Shown here one piece after another: positions 27,867-36,282 of a DNA stretch of 64,000 bases; the first letter of the stretch is position 1; each line of letters begins with the position of its first letter. The stretch covers positions 62,001 to 126,000 of the forward strand of contig NZ_JAAXPG010000021.1 of assembly GCF_012396365.1 (NCBI RefSeq). Reading direction: 5' to 3'. Source of the stretch: Nocardiopsis alborubida (GTDB lineage Bacteria > Actinomycetota > Actinomycetes > Streptosporangiales > Streptosporangiaceae). A program made the position numbers and the translations under genes. Under the pieces are notes generated by a model. That model had not been told where the DNA came from and did no database searches. It was given only the letters and a program-made list of their open reading frames with translations.

Positions 27867-28001
27867 CTAGGACAGCAGGAAGGCGCCGACGACCACCAGG
27901 GTGGCGGCGCTGATGGCCACGACGAGGACCAGCGCGATCGTGCCGGTGCGCTCTTCTTCGGGGGTGGGGTCCTGGTCGCTCGGGGTGCAGCAGCCGCTCA
28001 T
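27867..28001 (-). CDS. 44-residue membrane peptide with N-terminal Cys pair
   Basis: Starts MSGCCTPSDQDPTPEEERTG, followed by one hydrophobic helix (residues 21-44). ATG 28001 overlaps the stop of the upstream methyltransferase gene (ATGA), which argues strongly that it is translated. The CC pair could bind a soft metal; the P-type ATPase in the same element also begins with a Cys cluster. No family recognised. Confidence 0.6.
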   Translation of the reverse strand: MSGCCTPSDQDPTPEEERTGTIALVLVVAISAATLVVVGAFLLS

Positions 28002-28627
28002 CGGGGTCCCTTCGTGGTGGTGTGGTCGGTGAGGCGGCCGATCCCGGGCAGGAAACGGCCGGTGCGCGCGGCGTAACCGGAGTAGGCGGCGCCGTGGATG
28101 CGCCGCAGGTAGGGTTCCTCGATCGCCCTGACCTGCATTTGAACGCCGATGAGGACGGCGGCTGCGCCGAGTACGGCGATGGGGTTGGGGACCGTCAGGG
28201 CCAGGCCCAGCGACATCGCGGTGTAGGCGGTGTAGATGGGGTTGCGGGCGATGCGGAACGGGCCGCCGGTCACCAGGTGCGGGCGTTCGGTCTCATCGGG
28301 TGTGGTTCGCCAGGCCTGGCCCATGGCGAGCTGGGTGGCGAAGGTCCCCGCCACGCCCAGGGCGGCCAGGGCCGCGCCGGCGGTGCGCAGGGCGGGCTGG
28401 TCGAGGCCGGGCAGCGGCGTGAGGCCGGCCAGTTCGGCGATGGGTGCGGCGACGCCGGTGGCCAGGCTGCCCAGTGCGAGCGGGAGTCGGGCGGCCCAGG
28501 CCAGCGGGCTGGCCGGGCGTCGGATCCCGGTGTCGGTGCCGTGGCGTCGTTGGAGTTGCGTCTTGGTCGCGGTCAGGACGATGAAGACGCCGTAGAGCAC
28601 CAGTGCGGTGATGGCCATCGTGCTCAC
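27998..28627 (-). CDS. Isoprenylcysteine carboxyl methyltransferase (ICMT)-like membrane protein
   Basis: 209 residues with about five membrane helices and the ICMT/PEMT C-terminal motif region: HLVTGGPFRIARNPIYTAY (SAM-binding) and EEPYLRRIHGAAYSGYAARTGRFLPG. Bacterial members methylate unknown small molecules or lipids. GTG 28627 overlaps the upstream methyltransferase stop (GTGA). Transposon cargo; its link to metal resistance is by context only. Confidence 0.8.
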   Translation of the reverse strand: MSTMAITALVLYGVFIVLTATKTQLQRRHGTDTGIRRPASPLAWAARLPLALGSLATGVAAPIAELAGLTPLPGLDQPALRTAGAALAALGVAGTFATQLAMGQAWRTTPDETERPHLVTGGPFRIARNPIYTAYTAMSLGLALTVPNPIAVLGAAAVLIGVQMQVRAIEEPYLRRIHGAAYSGYAARTGRFLPGIGRLTDHTTTKGPR

Positions 28628-29256
28628 CTGCCCTTTTGGGTGCGGGTGGCGACGCCGAGGAGGTAGTCGCTACCGATGCGGGTGCGCCAGTTCTCGCCGA
28701 TGTGCAGGCCGTGGCGGGGCAGCTCGGCGAGGAACTCGCCCGCGCTGAACCGGTCGGCGGTGGGGTGGTCGAACAGGGCCTTGTAGGTGGGGCGGGCCAG
28801 GGCGGTGGCGGTGACCTCGTCGAAGAAGAACCGGCCACCCGGTGTGAGAACGCGGGCGACCTCGGCCAGGGCCTCTCTCCAGTTCGGGATGTGGTGGATG
28901 ATCGCGAAGTCGAACACCGCGTCGTAGGAGGCGTCCTTTCCGCCGTCGATGGGGCCGAAGGCGGCGGCCAGGTCGGTGGCCGAGCCGCGCGCGAGGTAGA
29001 CGCGCTCGCCGTGGCGCTGAAGGCGGCGCCGTGCTTTGGCCAGCATTTTGGGGTCCAGGTCCACGGCGTCCACGGACGCGGCGCCGAAGGTGTCCAGGAT
29101 GAGTTTGGTGCCGTATCCGGGTCCGCATCCCAGCTCGGCGGTGTGGGCGCCTGGCGTGCGCCCGCCCAGTTCGACCAGCACTGCGGCCTCGTAGTGCTGC
29201 AACCAGCGCCGGGGCGGTGAGTCGATCAGCGCCGACTCCACGCGGTTCATGAGCAT
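28624..29256 (-). CDS. Class I SAM-dependent methyltransferase
   Basis: 210 residues, soluble Rossmann-fold methyltransferase: motif I AELGCGPGYGTKL, acidic residue in VDLDPKMLAKARRR, motif IV region VFDFAIIHHIPNW, post-I VLTPGGRFFFDEV. The start ATG 29256 has AAAGG at 7-nt spacing; ATG 29250 is an alternative. First gene of the leftward three-gene cargo block, divergent from the metal sensor, so probably repressed by it. Substrate unknown. Confidence 0.85.
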   Translation of the reverse strand: MLMNRVESALIDSPPRRWLQHYEAAVLVELGGRTPGAHTAELGCGPGYGTKLILDTFGAASVDAVDLDPKMLAKARRRLQRHGERVYLARGSATDLAAAFGPIDGGKDASYDAVFDFAIIHHIPNWREALAEVARVLTPGGRFFFDEVTATALARPTYKALFDHPTADRFSAGEFLAELPRHGLHIGENWRTRIGSDYLLGVATRTQKGR

Positions 29257-29263
29257 GCCCACA

Positions 29264-29301
29264 CCTTTCAACATCGCCAACATGGGATATGATCGCTATA
29301 T
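29264..29301. promoter_or_regulatory. Divergent promoter/operator at the metal-sensor gene
   Basis: AT-rich segment with imperfect dyad ATATGATCGCTATAT (29286-29300) containing a good -10, TATGAT (29287-29292). Initiation about 8-10 nt later falls at the ATG 29300, implying a leaderless sensor mRNA. Likely binding site of the ArsR-type sensor controlling both directions. Confidence 0.5.
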
Positions 29302-29683
29302 GACGATGAATAGCACGGATGAGTGCGTAGCCACAACTACGGGCTTGGGCGCTGCCGAGGCGCTCTTCCACAGCCTCTCCGACGGCACCCGGCTGGCCAT
29401 CGTGCGCCGCCTGGCCCAAGGTGAGGCGCGGGTGTCCGACCTGGTGGAACAGTTGGGACTGGCCCAGTCCACGATCTCCAAGCACGTGGCATGCCTGCGC
29501 GACTGCAACCTGGTCGACGGGCGTCCCGAGGGACGGCAGGTGTTCTACTCCCTGACCCGCCCCGAGCTGCTGGACCTGCTGGCCTCGGCCGAGATCCTGC
29601 TGGCCGCGACCGGCAGCGCGGTCGCACTGTGCCCCAACTACGGAACCGACAGCACGACGATGACGGAGGTGCGCGGTGAGTGA
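29300..29683 (+). CDS. ArsR-family metal-sensing repressor, CmtR-like
   Basis: 127 residues, winged helix with LGLAQSTISKHVACLRDCNLV. Cys65 and Cys69 in the recognition helix (CLRDC) plus Cys111 near the C-terminus (ALCPNYG) reproduce the Cd(II)/Pb(II) site of Mycobacterium CmtR (CLRGC plus a C-terminal Cys). It should leave DNA when it binds cadmium or lead. Start ATG 29300 rather than 29306 because it fits the promoter. It overlaps the ATPase gene by 8 bp. Confidence 0.88.
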   Translation: MTMNSTDECVATTTGLGAAEALFHSLSDGTRLAIVRRLAQGEARVSDLVEQLGLAQSTISKHVACLRDCNLVDGRPEGRQVFYSLTRPELLDLLASAEILLAATGSAVALCPNYGTDSTTMTEVRGE

Positions 29684-31649
29684 CGCGTGCGGATGCGGTG
29701 GCGACGAGCCCCGCGCAGGGGAAGCAGCCGAAGAGCACGAACCGGAGGCGTTGTGGCAGGTGAGCGAGATCCGCTTCGCCGCCGTCGCCGCGGCGCTGCT
29801 GCTGGCCGGGTACGGCGCGGGCTGGGTCGGCGCCGGCGACCTGGTGGGGTTGGTTCTCAAGGCCGCCGCGCTGGCGGTCGCGGGGTGGACGTTCGTCCCC
29901 TCCACCGTGCGCCGCCTGGCTAAGGGCAGGATCGGCGTGGGCACGCTGATGACCATCGCCGCCGTTGGCGCCGTGCTGTTGGGTGAGGTGGGCGAGGCCG
30001 CGATGCTGGCGGTGCTCTACACCATCGCCGAAGGGCTGGAGGAGTACTCCGTGGCCCGCACCCGCCGCGGCCTACGCGCCCTGCTGGACCTGGTCCCCGA
30101 CCAGGCCAGAGTGCTGCGCGACGGAACCGAGCGCACCGTCGACCCGGCCGAGCTGGTCGTGGGCGACACGCTGGTGGTGCGCCCCGGGGAGCGCCTGGCC
30201 ACCGACGGCCGTATCGCCTCCGGGCACACCAGCCTGGACACCTCGGCCATCACCGGCGAGTCCGTCCCCGTCGAGGCCGGACCCGGGAACGAGGTGTTCG
30301 CCGGCTCCATCAACGGCACCGGCGTCCTGGAGGTGACCGTCACCTCCACCGCGGCCGACAACTCCCTGGCCCGCATCGTCTCCATCGTGGAGGCCGAGCA
30401 GTCCCGCAAGGGCGCCGGACAGCGCCTGGCCGACAAGATCGCCAAACCGCTGGTGCCCGGGGTGATGATCGCCGCCGCCCTCATCGCCGCCCTCGGGGCG
30501 CTCTTCGGTGACCCGCTGATGTGGATCGAACGCGCCCTGGTCGTGCTGGTGGCCGCCTCCCCCTGCGCGCTGGCCATCTCCGTCCCGGTCACCGTGGTCG
30601 CCGCGATCGGCGCCGCCTCCAAGCACGGCACCCTGGTCAAGGGCGGCGCCGCCCTCGAAGCCATGGGCCGGGTCAAGACCGTCGCGTTGGACAAGACCGG
30701 CACCCTGACCCGCAACCGCCCGGCCGTCATCGAAACCGCCCCGGCGCCCGGCCACACCGCAGAGCAGGTACTGGCGGTGGCCGCCGCGCTGGAGGAGCGC
30801 AGCGAACACCCCCTCGCCCGCGCCATCCTGGCCGCCGCCCCCGCACCCCAGCGGGCCGAGCACGTGGAGGCGGTCACCGGAGCCGGGCTCACCGGAACCC
30901 TGAACGGCCGCAGTGTCCGGTTGGGCCGACCGGGCTGGATCGAGGCCGACCCACTGGCCGGGGACGTGAAGCGGATGCAGCACGCCGGGGCCACCGCCGT
31001 CCTGGTCGAGGACGACGGCGCGCTGCTGGGCGCCATCGCGGTGCGCGACGAGCTGCGCCCCGAGGCGGGCGAGGTCGTGGCCTCCCTGCGCGGTGCGGGC
31101 TACCGGGTGGTGATGCTCACCGGCGACAACCACGCCACCGCCACCACCCTGGCCGCCCAGGCGGGCATCGATCCGGGTGACGTGCACGCCGAGCTGCGCC
31201 CCGAGGACAAGTCCCGCATCGTCGGCCAGCTACGCGAACACGGCCCGGTGGCGATGGTCGGCGACGGCGTCAACGACGCACCCGCCCTGGCCACCGCCGA
31301 CCTCGGGATCGCCATGGGCGCCATGGGCACCGACGTGGCCATCGAGACCGCCGACGTCGCTTTGATGGGCGAGGACCTGCGCCACCTGCCCCAGGTCCTG
31401 GGCCACGCCCGCCGCTCTCGGGTCATCATGTGGCAGAGCGTGGGACTGTCGCTGGCCATCATCATCGGCCTGATGCCCCTGGCCCTGTTCGGCATCCTGG
31501 GCCTGGCCGCGGTCGTGCTGGTGCACGAGGTGGCCGAGGTCGTGGTCATCGGCAACGGCATCCGCGCCGGACGCACCCGCCGCCTGGGACTGGCTCCCGG
31601 TGGTCCCGCCACCGCCGCACCACGCGAGCGTGCGGGGGCGACGGCGTGA
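29676..31649 (+). CDS. Heavy-metal translocating P1B-type ATPase
   Basis: Metal efflux pump, 657 residues. A short N-terminal Cys cluster (MSDACGCGG) replaces a full metal-binding domain. Membrane motif Ser295-Pro296-Cys297 in AASPCALAIS instead of the CPC usual for cadmium pumps; phosphorylation Asp339 in DKTGT; TGES loop, GDGVND hinge; HE in the last helices (LVHEVAEVVV). SPC is typical of the P1B-4 group (Co, Fe, sometimes Cd), so specificity is open although the sensor is Cd/Pb-type. GTG 29676 follows GGAGG. Confidence 0.9.
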   Translation: MSDACGCGGDEPRAGEAAEEHEPEALWQVSEIRFAAVAAALLLAGYGAGWVGAGDLVGLVLKAAALAVAGWTFVPSTVRRLAKGRIGVGTLMTIAAVGAVLLGEVGEAAMLAVLYTIAEGLEEYSVARTRRGLRALLDLVPDQARVLRDGTERTVDPAELVVGDTLVVRPGERLATDGRIASGHTSLDTSAITGESVPVEAGPGNEVFAGSINGTGVLEVTVTSTAADNSLARIVSIVEAEQSRKGAGQRLADKIAKPLVPGVMIAAALIAALGALFGDPLMWIERALVVLVAASPCALAISVPVTVVAAIGAASKHGTLVKGGAALEAMGRVKTVALDKTGTLTRNRPAVIETAPAPGHTAEQVLAVAAALEERSEHPLARAILAAAPAPQRAEHVEAVTGAGLTGTLNGRSVRLGRPGWIEADPLAGDVKRMQHAGATAVLVEDDGALLGAIAVRDELRPEAGEVVASLRGAGYRVVMLTGDNHATATTLAAQAGIDPGDVHAELRPEDKSRIVGQLREHGPVAMVGDGVNDAPALATADLGIAMGAMGTDVAIETADVALMGEDLRHLPQVLGHARRSRVIMWQSVGLSLAIIIGLMPLALFGILGLAAVVLVHEVAEVVVIGNGIRAGRTRRLGLAPGGPATAAPRERAGATA

Positions 31650-32161
31650 GGCCGACGACACCGACTGCGGCCGGCACGCTCCCCCGTTGGGGCGTGCTGG
31701 CCGCCGCCCTCACACTCACAGCCGCCGACCTGGCCCTGAAGGCCCTAGCCGAAGACCGGCTGACCGGCGGGCCCGGACCACAACTCCTGGGGCTGCTGGA
31801 GTTGCGCCTGACCTACAACCCCGGCGTCGCTTTCAGCCTGGGCGCGAGCATGCCCACATGGGTCATCGTGGCCCTCACCGGGCTCATCACCGCCGCCGTG
31901 GCCGCCTACGCCTGGCGCACCGCCCCTACCACCCCGCTCGCGGGCCGCGTCGGTCTGGCCGGGATGTTGGGCGGTGCGCTGGCCAACCTCATCGATCGCG
32001 GCCTGGACGGTGTGGTCACCGACTACCTGCACAGCGGCTGGTGGCCCACCTTCAACCTCGCCGACGCCTTCATCGTCGCAGGGGCGGTACTGCTCGTGCT
32101 CACGTCCGCCCGCCAGGGCGCACCGGCACCGCCCGGTAAGGACTCCGACCCGTGGACCTGA
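31646..32161 (+). CDS. lspA: Signal peptidase II (lipoprotein signal peptidase), transposon copy
   Basis: Membrane aspartyl protease cleaving prolipoproteins. 171 residues, four helices, catalytic Asp117 (NLIDRG) and Asp140 (FNLADAF), with the conserved YNPGVAFSLG. GTG 31646 overlaps the ATPase stop. Accessory lspA genes beside metal ATPases are known from lead and cadmium operons such as pbr; it probably assists metal resistance rather than serving as the housekeeping copy. Confidence 0.9.
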   Translation: MRPTTPTAAGTLPRWGVLAAALTLTAADLALKALAEDRLTGGPGPQLLGLLELRLTYNPGVAFSLGASMPTWVIVALTGLITAAVAAYAWRTAPTTPLAGRVGLAGMLGGALANLIDRGLDGVVTDYLHSGWWPTFNLADAFIVAGAVLLVLTSARQGAPAPPGKDSDPWT

Positions 32162-32742
32162 TCATCATCGCCCAGGCGGCCGGCCTGTTCGCCCTCACCA
32201 ACATCGACGACATCGTGGTGCTCGCGCTGTTCTTCGCCCAAGGCGCCGGGCACCGCGGGGCCACCGCCAAGATCGTGGCCGGGCAGTACCTGGGCTTCAT
32301 CGCGATCTTGGCCGCCGCGCTGGCCGCCACCTTCGGCGCGAGTTTCCTGCCCGAGGAGGTGCGCGCCTACTTCGGGCTGCTGCCGCTGCTGCTGGGCCTG
32401 CGCGCGGCCTGGAACCTGTGGCGCGGCGATGACGACGATGAGGCCCCCGACAGCGACAACGGCCCGGCCCTGCTCACCGTCGCCACCGTCACCTTCGCCA
32501 ACGGCGGCGACAACATCGGCGTTTACGTCCCCGTCTTCGTCACCGTCGGCTACGCCAGTCTGGCCGTCTACGCGACGGTCTTTCTGATCCTGGTCGGTGT
32601 GCTGTGCGCGGCCGGCAAGTTCCTGGCCACCCGCGCTCCCATCGCCCGCGCGCTCAGCCGCTGGGGTCACATCCTGCTGCCTCTGGTCCTCATTGTCCTG
32701 GGTGTGGTCATCCTCATCGAGGGCGGCGCCTTCGGACTGTAG
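32152..32742 (+). CDS. cadD: CadD-family cadmium resistance transporter
   Basis: 196 residues, about five to six membrane helices, starting MDLIIIAQAAGLFALTNIDDIVVLALFF; a second NGGDNIGVYVPVF motif gives the paired-Asp/Asn repeats of the CadD (Cad) family. An acidic loop GDDDDEAPDSDN may collect cations. GTG 32152 overlaps lspA by 10 bp. Last gene of the rightward resistance block. Confidence 0.88.
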   Translation: MDLIIIAQAAGLFALTNIDDIVVLALFFAQGAGHRGATAKIVAGQYLGFIAILAAALAATFGASFLPEEVRAYFGLLPLLLGLRAAWNLWRGDDDDEAPDSDNGPALLTVATVTFANGGDNIGVYVPVFVTVGYASLAVYATVFLILVGVLCAAGKFLATRAPIARALSRWGHILLPLVLIVLGVVILIEGGAFGL

Positions 32743-32787
32743 GCACACCCACCGGTTCCCGCACCCGGTCCGGACACCGTCTCGGTC

Positions 32788-35745
32788 TCATCCACCCAGG
32801 GCCAGGCGGTTGCCCATGTTCAGACGGATGTCGCCATAGGGGTTCATGTTCGAGGAGAACAGCGGGGTGAGCCCGCGCCGGTCCTCGGCCGTCAGCGTGT
32901 TCTCCCACTCGGGTTCGGCCAGCACCTGCTGGAGCATCAGCGTGTTCACATACACCAGGCACGCCTGGAGGATGTGCAGGGCGAGCATGGTCAACTCCTG
33001 CTCCTCGCGGCGGTTGGAGGACAGCTCCCCCGTCTTGCCGTAGAGGATCTCGCCGTGGATGCCGTGGGAGTTCTCCACCACGTTCAGCCCCGACCCCACC
33101 TCGTACTGCAAATCGCGATCGCGCAGGTAGCGCGCCGCAAACGCGGTCTTCTCGGCCCGGCCCACCTCCAGCATCGCCGCGTAGGTGGGGTGGGAGGCGG
33201 CCCGGGTGAAGCGGCGCAGGATCGCCTCGGTGGAGGCGGTGCCCAGCCGGATCGCGGTGGCGTACTTGATCATCTGGTCGTACTGCTGGGCGATCAGGTC
33301 CCAGCGGATCGGCCGGGTCATCGCAGGCCGCAACAGCGGGTAGGTTTCCAGGTCGCCGCGGTCGGGCTGGTAGAGCTTGACCCGGTTGATCTGCTTGATG
33401 CGCGGCAACAGCTTGAACCCCAGCAACCGCGTGATACCGAACCCGATCTCGGACTGGCCGTGGGAGTCGACGTAGTTGGCCTCCACGTTCATCGAGGTGC
33501 CGTGCCGCATCGCCCCCTCCACCATGGCGTGCACCTCCGAGGCCGAACACGACAGCAACTGGGAGTGCACGGCCATCGACCGCTCCTCGATGTGCCAGTA
33601 GATGAGCACACCCCGGCCCCCGTACCGCGAGTGCCACTCGGTGAACAGGTTCTGGTCGAACGCCTTCACATGCGTGGAGTCCGACCCCACCGCGGTCGAC
33701 CCCTGCCCCCAGAGCGCTTCGGAGCGGATGGCGAAGGTCGCGTTGGCGATCGCGCGGGCGGCGCCCCGGGCCCCCTCGATGGTGAAGTAGCGGCGCCGGA
33801 TGTAGCGCAGGTCGTCCTCGGAGTAGGCGTGCTCGCCCGCAGCCGCCCGACGCAGCCCGGTGTTGGTGCCATAGGCGTAGATCACCAGGATCAGCCGCTC
33901 CCACAGCTCCTCGGTGGTGATGGCCTCGCGGGTGCCGACCCCGGTGAAGGCCTCCAGCATCCCGGTGCGCAGCGCGGTCTCCTTGAGCATGTCCAGCAAA
34001 GGGACCACACCCCACTTGGCGCGCACCGCCTTCTTCAACCTGCGCAGGTTGCGCGGCTCAGCACGCGCCTCCAACGGCGTCAGGCTGATCGCCCCCGCCT
34101 TGCGCTCGGCGACCTCCACCCACCCCAGGCGGGGCAGCGCGTCGTTGAGGTGGGCCAGCTCGGTCACCATGTCGCCGCGCAGGCGCGCGATGAACTCATC
34201 CGGATCCAGGGGCTGGTTCAACTTCCGGTAGTTCTCCACGCGCTTGTCCGCGAAGTCGGCGGGCAGGTCCTCATCCGGATTGCGCCACCGGTCCGCGCCC
34301 ACCACCCAGATCTCCTTGCAGCGCAACTGCTCGCGCAGGCTCTGGAACACCCCGCACTCATAGACGGTGCGCAGCACCCGCACCCGGCCGCGCTGGTCGG
34401 TGCGGTGCAGCAGCTCGCGCAGCTCGAAGGGGATCACCCCGTCGACGGGGACGTGCTCACCGGCGTCGTAGTAGGGGCGGTTGTTGGCCACCTCCCGGTA
34501 GCGGCAGATCAGCTCCAGGGCCTTGACCAGCGGGCGGTGCACGTCGTTGGAGGAGTGGAACTCCAGCACGTCCAGCAGTTGGAGCAGCCCCACGCGGTAG
34601 TGGTTGGAGTAGGAGGACTTGAACACCCGCTGCTTGTGCTGGCGGTAGCTGGTGCCCTTGGACCGGAACTCGGCCAGCAGGTCCTTCAGCGTCTGCTCAC
34701 CGCCGGCGGCCGGGTAGACCACCTCGCGCACCAGCGACTCCGGCGAGCCCACGGACGCCTCGGCGATCCGGAAGAGGATGTCCTCCTTGCCCGAGACCCG
34801 CTTGAGGTCGCGAACGAACTCGGCGGTCACGACCTTCTCCGCGCGGGCGTTGATCTTGTGCACGGTCGAGATCACCAGATCGACCAGGGTGTCGGTGATC
34901 TCCCGCTCACGTGAGAACAGCAGCGCTCCCAGCAGGCACACCTTGATCTGGTGCGGGTGGCCGCGCAGGTGCGAGGGAGCCTCGGCCGCGGCCCGGTCCC
35001 GCCACGCGGCCACCATCGTGGCCGGGAGGCGCGCGAAGGCCCGGTGCGGCACCCCGACAGCGCGCACCGCTTCCAGCTTCGTCTTCTCCGCGATCAGCGT
35101 CTTGAGGCTGACATTGCCCGGGGCGTCCTTGATCCGCGCATACACCTCGGGGCCCTCCCCTGCCGCCGGCGCCTCGTCGGGGTCGTCGCTGGCCTGACCG
35201 ATCAGCGTGAGCATCCGCTCCACGACCTCGGCGGGCACCTCGCCCACCGCGCGGGCCATCATCTGATCCTCGGCCTGGCTCAGCGCCGAGCGCACGATCC
35301 GCTCGATGCGGGTCTTCTCCGGCGGCTCGATCAGCTCCTCTTTGCAGTGCTCCAGCAGGCGCTGGCGTACCCGGTCGGGGTTGCGCTCCTGGTCGCACAC
35401 GTTCTCGGCCAACCACAGCGTGACCTTCTCGGCGTCGGGAACCGAGCACTCGCCGAAGCCGGTGAACTCGCGGATCTCGGTGCGGTTCCGCTTGGCCGAA
35501 CGCCCCTGCCAGTCGTAGAAGGCGATCTCGGAAGGCTCGACCTTGACCTGCCTGGCCACGTGGACGACGGCGTTGTCGGGCACCTCACCGCGGCCGCGCG
35601 GGAACCGGCCGCGCCAGAGCAGGAAACGCAGGGTCAGCGCGAACCCGAGCCGGGTCGCCCCGGACTTGTTCCGCAGCAGCCTCAACTCGTCGGCGGTGAG
35701 GGTGAAGGCGTCGAGGAGTTCGTCCAGGTCCAGATCACGCGCCAC
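32788..35745 (-). CDS. tnpA: Tn3-family transposase
   Basis: 985 residues, full length for the family. N-terminal DUF4158 domain, then a C-terminal DDE domain with Asp in SDSTHVKAF, Asp in YVDSHGQSEIGF and Glu in HGIHGEILYGK. Start GTG 35745, about 100 bp inside the right inverted repeat. It carries out replicative transposition, and the cointegrate would be resolved by the tyrosine recombinase at the other end. No frameshift or internal stop is seen. Confidence 0.93.
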   Translation of the reverse strand: MARDLDLDELLDAFTLTADELRLLRNKSGATRLGFALTLRFLLWRGRFPRGRGEVPDNAVVHVARQVKVEPSEIAFYDWQGRSAKRNRTEIREFTGFGECSVPDAEKVTLWLAENVCDQERNPDRVRQRLLEHCKEELIEPPEKTRIERIVRSALSQAEDQMMARAVGEVPAEVVERMLTLIGQASDDPDEAPAAGEGPEVYARIKDAPGNVSLKTLIAEKTKLEAVRAVGVPHRAFARLPATMVAAWRDRAAAEAPSHLRGHPHQIKVCLLGALLFSREREITDTLVDLVISTVHKINARAEKVVTAEFVRDLKRVSGKEDILFRIAEASVGSPESLVREVVYPAAGGEQTLKDLLAEFRSKGTSYRQHKQRVFKSSYSNHYRVGLLQLLDVLEFHSSNDVHRPLVKALELICRYREVANNRPYYDAGEHVPVDGVIPFELRELLHRTDQRGRVRVLRTVYECGVFQSLREQLRCKEIWVVGADRWRNPDEDLPADFADKRVENYRKLNQPLDPDEFIARLRGDMVTELAHLNDALPRLGWVEVAERKAGAISLTPLEARAEPRNLRRLKKAVRAKWGVVPLLDMLKETALRTGMLEAFTGVGTREAITTEELWERLILVIYAYGTNTGLRRAAAGEHAYSEDDLRYIRRRYFTIEGARGAARAIANATFAIRSEALWGQGSTAVGSDSTHVKAFDQNLFTEWHSRYGGRGVLIYWHIEERSMAVHSQLLSCSASEVHAMVEGAMRHGTSMNVEANYVDSHGQSEIGFGITRLLGFKLLPRIKQINRVKLYQPDRGDLETYPLLRPAMTRPIRWDLIAQQYDQMIKYATAIRLGTASTEAILRRFTRAASHPTYAAMLEVGRAEKTAFAARYLRDRDLQYEVGSGLNVVENSHGIHGEILYGKTGELSSNRREEQELTMLALHILQACLVYVNTLMLQQVLAEPEWENTLTAEDRRGLTPLFSSNMNPYGDIRLNMGNRLALGG

Positions 35746-35841
35746 CCGACCGTCCCCTGCCCGCTCGTGTCCCTGGCCGAGCGGTACGCCCGGCTATCCA
35801 CGATCTTCCGGGGCGCTGGGGCTGGTTGTCCGGAGAACCCG

Positions 35842-35895
35842 TAAGTTACTCGCGGGTTACTTGGCACCTGGTGACACGCTCCTTACCGACACCCC
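35842..35895 (-). repeat. Right terminal inverted repeat of transposon
   Basis: Reverse complement of 26668-26721 at 52 of 54 positions; outermost bases CCCC, followed by the duplicated CACTG (35896-35900). Confidence 0.93.
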
Positions 35896-35950
35896 CACTG
35901 CGAACCCACGGAACCCCGCGTGTGCGGGGCGGACGGCCCCGGGTGGCGTC

Positions 35951-36014
35951 GCGCCCGCTCCGCGCCCCGGACACGCGAACTCCCGGCGCCGCCGTGCGGC
36001 ACCGGGAGCCGTCC
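35951..36014 (-). repeat. 64-bp direct repeat with terminator, right copy
   Basis: Same 64 bp as 25964-26027; hairpin at 35980-36008. It follows the stop of the right secreted-protein gene. Confidence 0.85.
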
Positions 36015-36030
36015 TCGGGAGTCGGCGACC

Positions 36031-36282
36031 CTAGCCGGCGCCGCTCTCCGTCTCGGAGGAGTAGGCGCCGCCCTCACCGGCGACGCTGAAGGACTCCTCG
36101 AACCAGGACTTGCCGTCACCGGCGAAGGCCTCGAGCTCGTGGTGGAAAGCACCGTTGGAGCCGGCGCCACTCGTCTCCGTCTCGTAGTACGCGTCAGCCG
36201 AGGCCAGGGCCGGGGCCCCGAAGGCCAGAGCGGGTGCGGCGACGGCCGTGATCGCGATGCGGCGCAGGGTCTTCTTCTGCAT
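36031..36282 (-). CDS. Small secreted protein, right paralogue
   Basis: 83 residues, the same length as 26043-26294. Signal peptide MQKKTLRRIAITAVAAPALA with ALASA cleavage site; the mature part is acidic (Glu-rich) where the paralogue is His/Tyr-rich, but keeps SGAGSNGAF and the GEGGAYSS repeat. The two thus diverged in charge while keeping the frame. Before the transposon landed they would have been about 0.5 kb apart. Function unknown. Confidence 0.75.
   Translation of the reverse strand: MQKKTLRRIAITAVAAPALAFGAPALASADAYYETETSGAGSNGAFHHELEAFAGDGKSWFEESFSVAGEGGAYSSETESGAG

Larger units (their letters stand above)
26668..35895. mobile_element. Complete Tn3-family transposon with metal-resistance cargo, 9.2 kb
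   Basis: 9228 bp bounded by 54-bp inverted repeats beginning GGGG (52 of 54 identical) and flanked by the direct repeat CACTG. It encodes a DDE transposase (tnpA) and, instead of a serine resolvase, a tyrosine recombinase beside a Tn4430-like recombination site. The cargo is two divergent blocks meeting at a metal sensor: sensor, P1B ATPase, lspA, cadD rightward; two methyltransferases and a small membrane peptide leftward. All genes look intact, so the element may be active or recently acquired. It lies between two tandem paralogues. Confidence 0.93.

Noticed and set aside
26667-35896. Element ends placed one base further out (five G at each end)
   Set aside because: Then the flanks CCACT and ACTGC do not match; starting at GGGG gives the perfect CACTG duplication.
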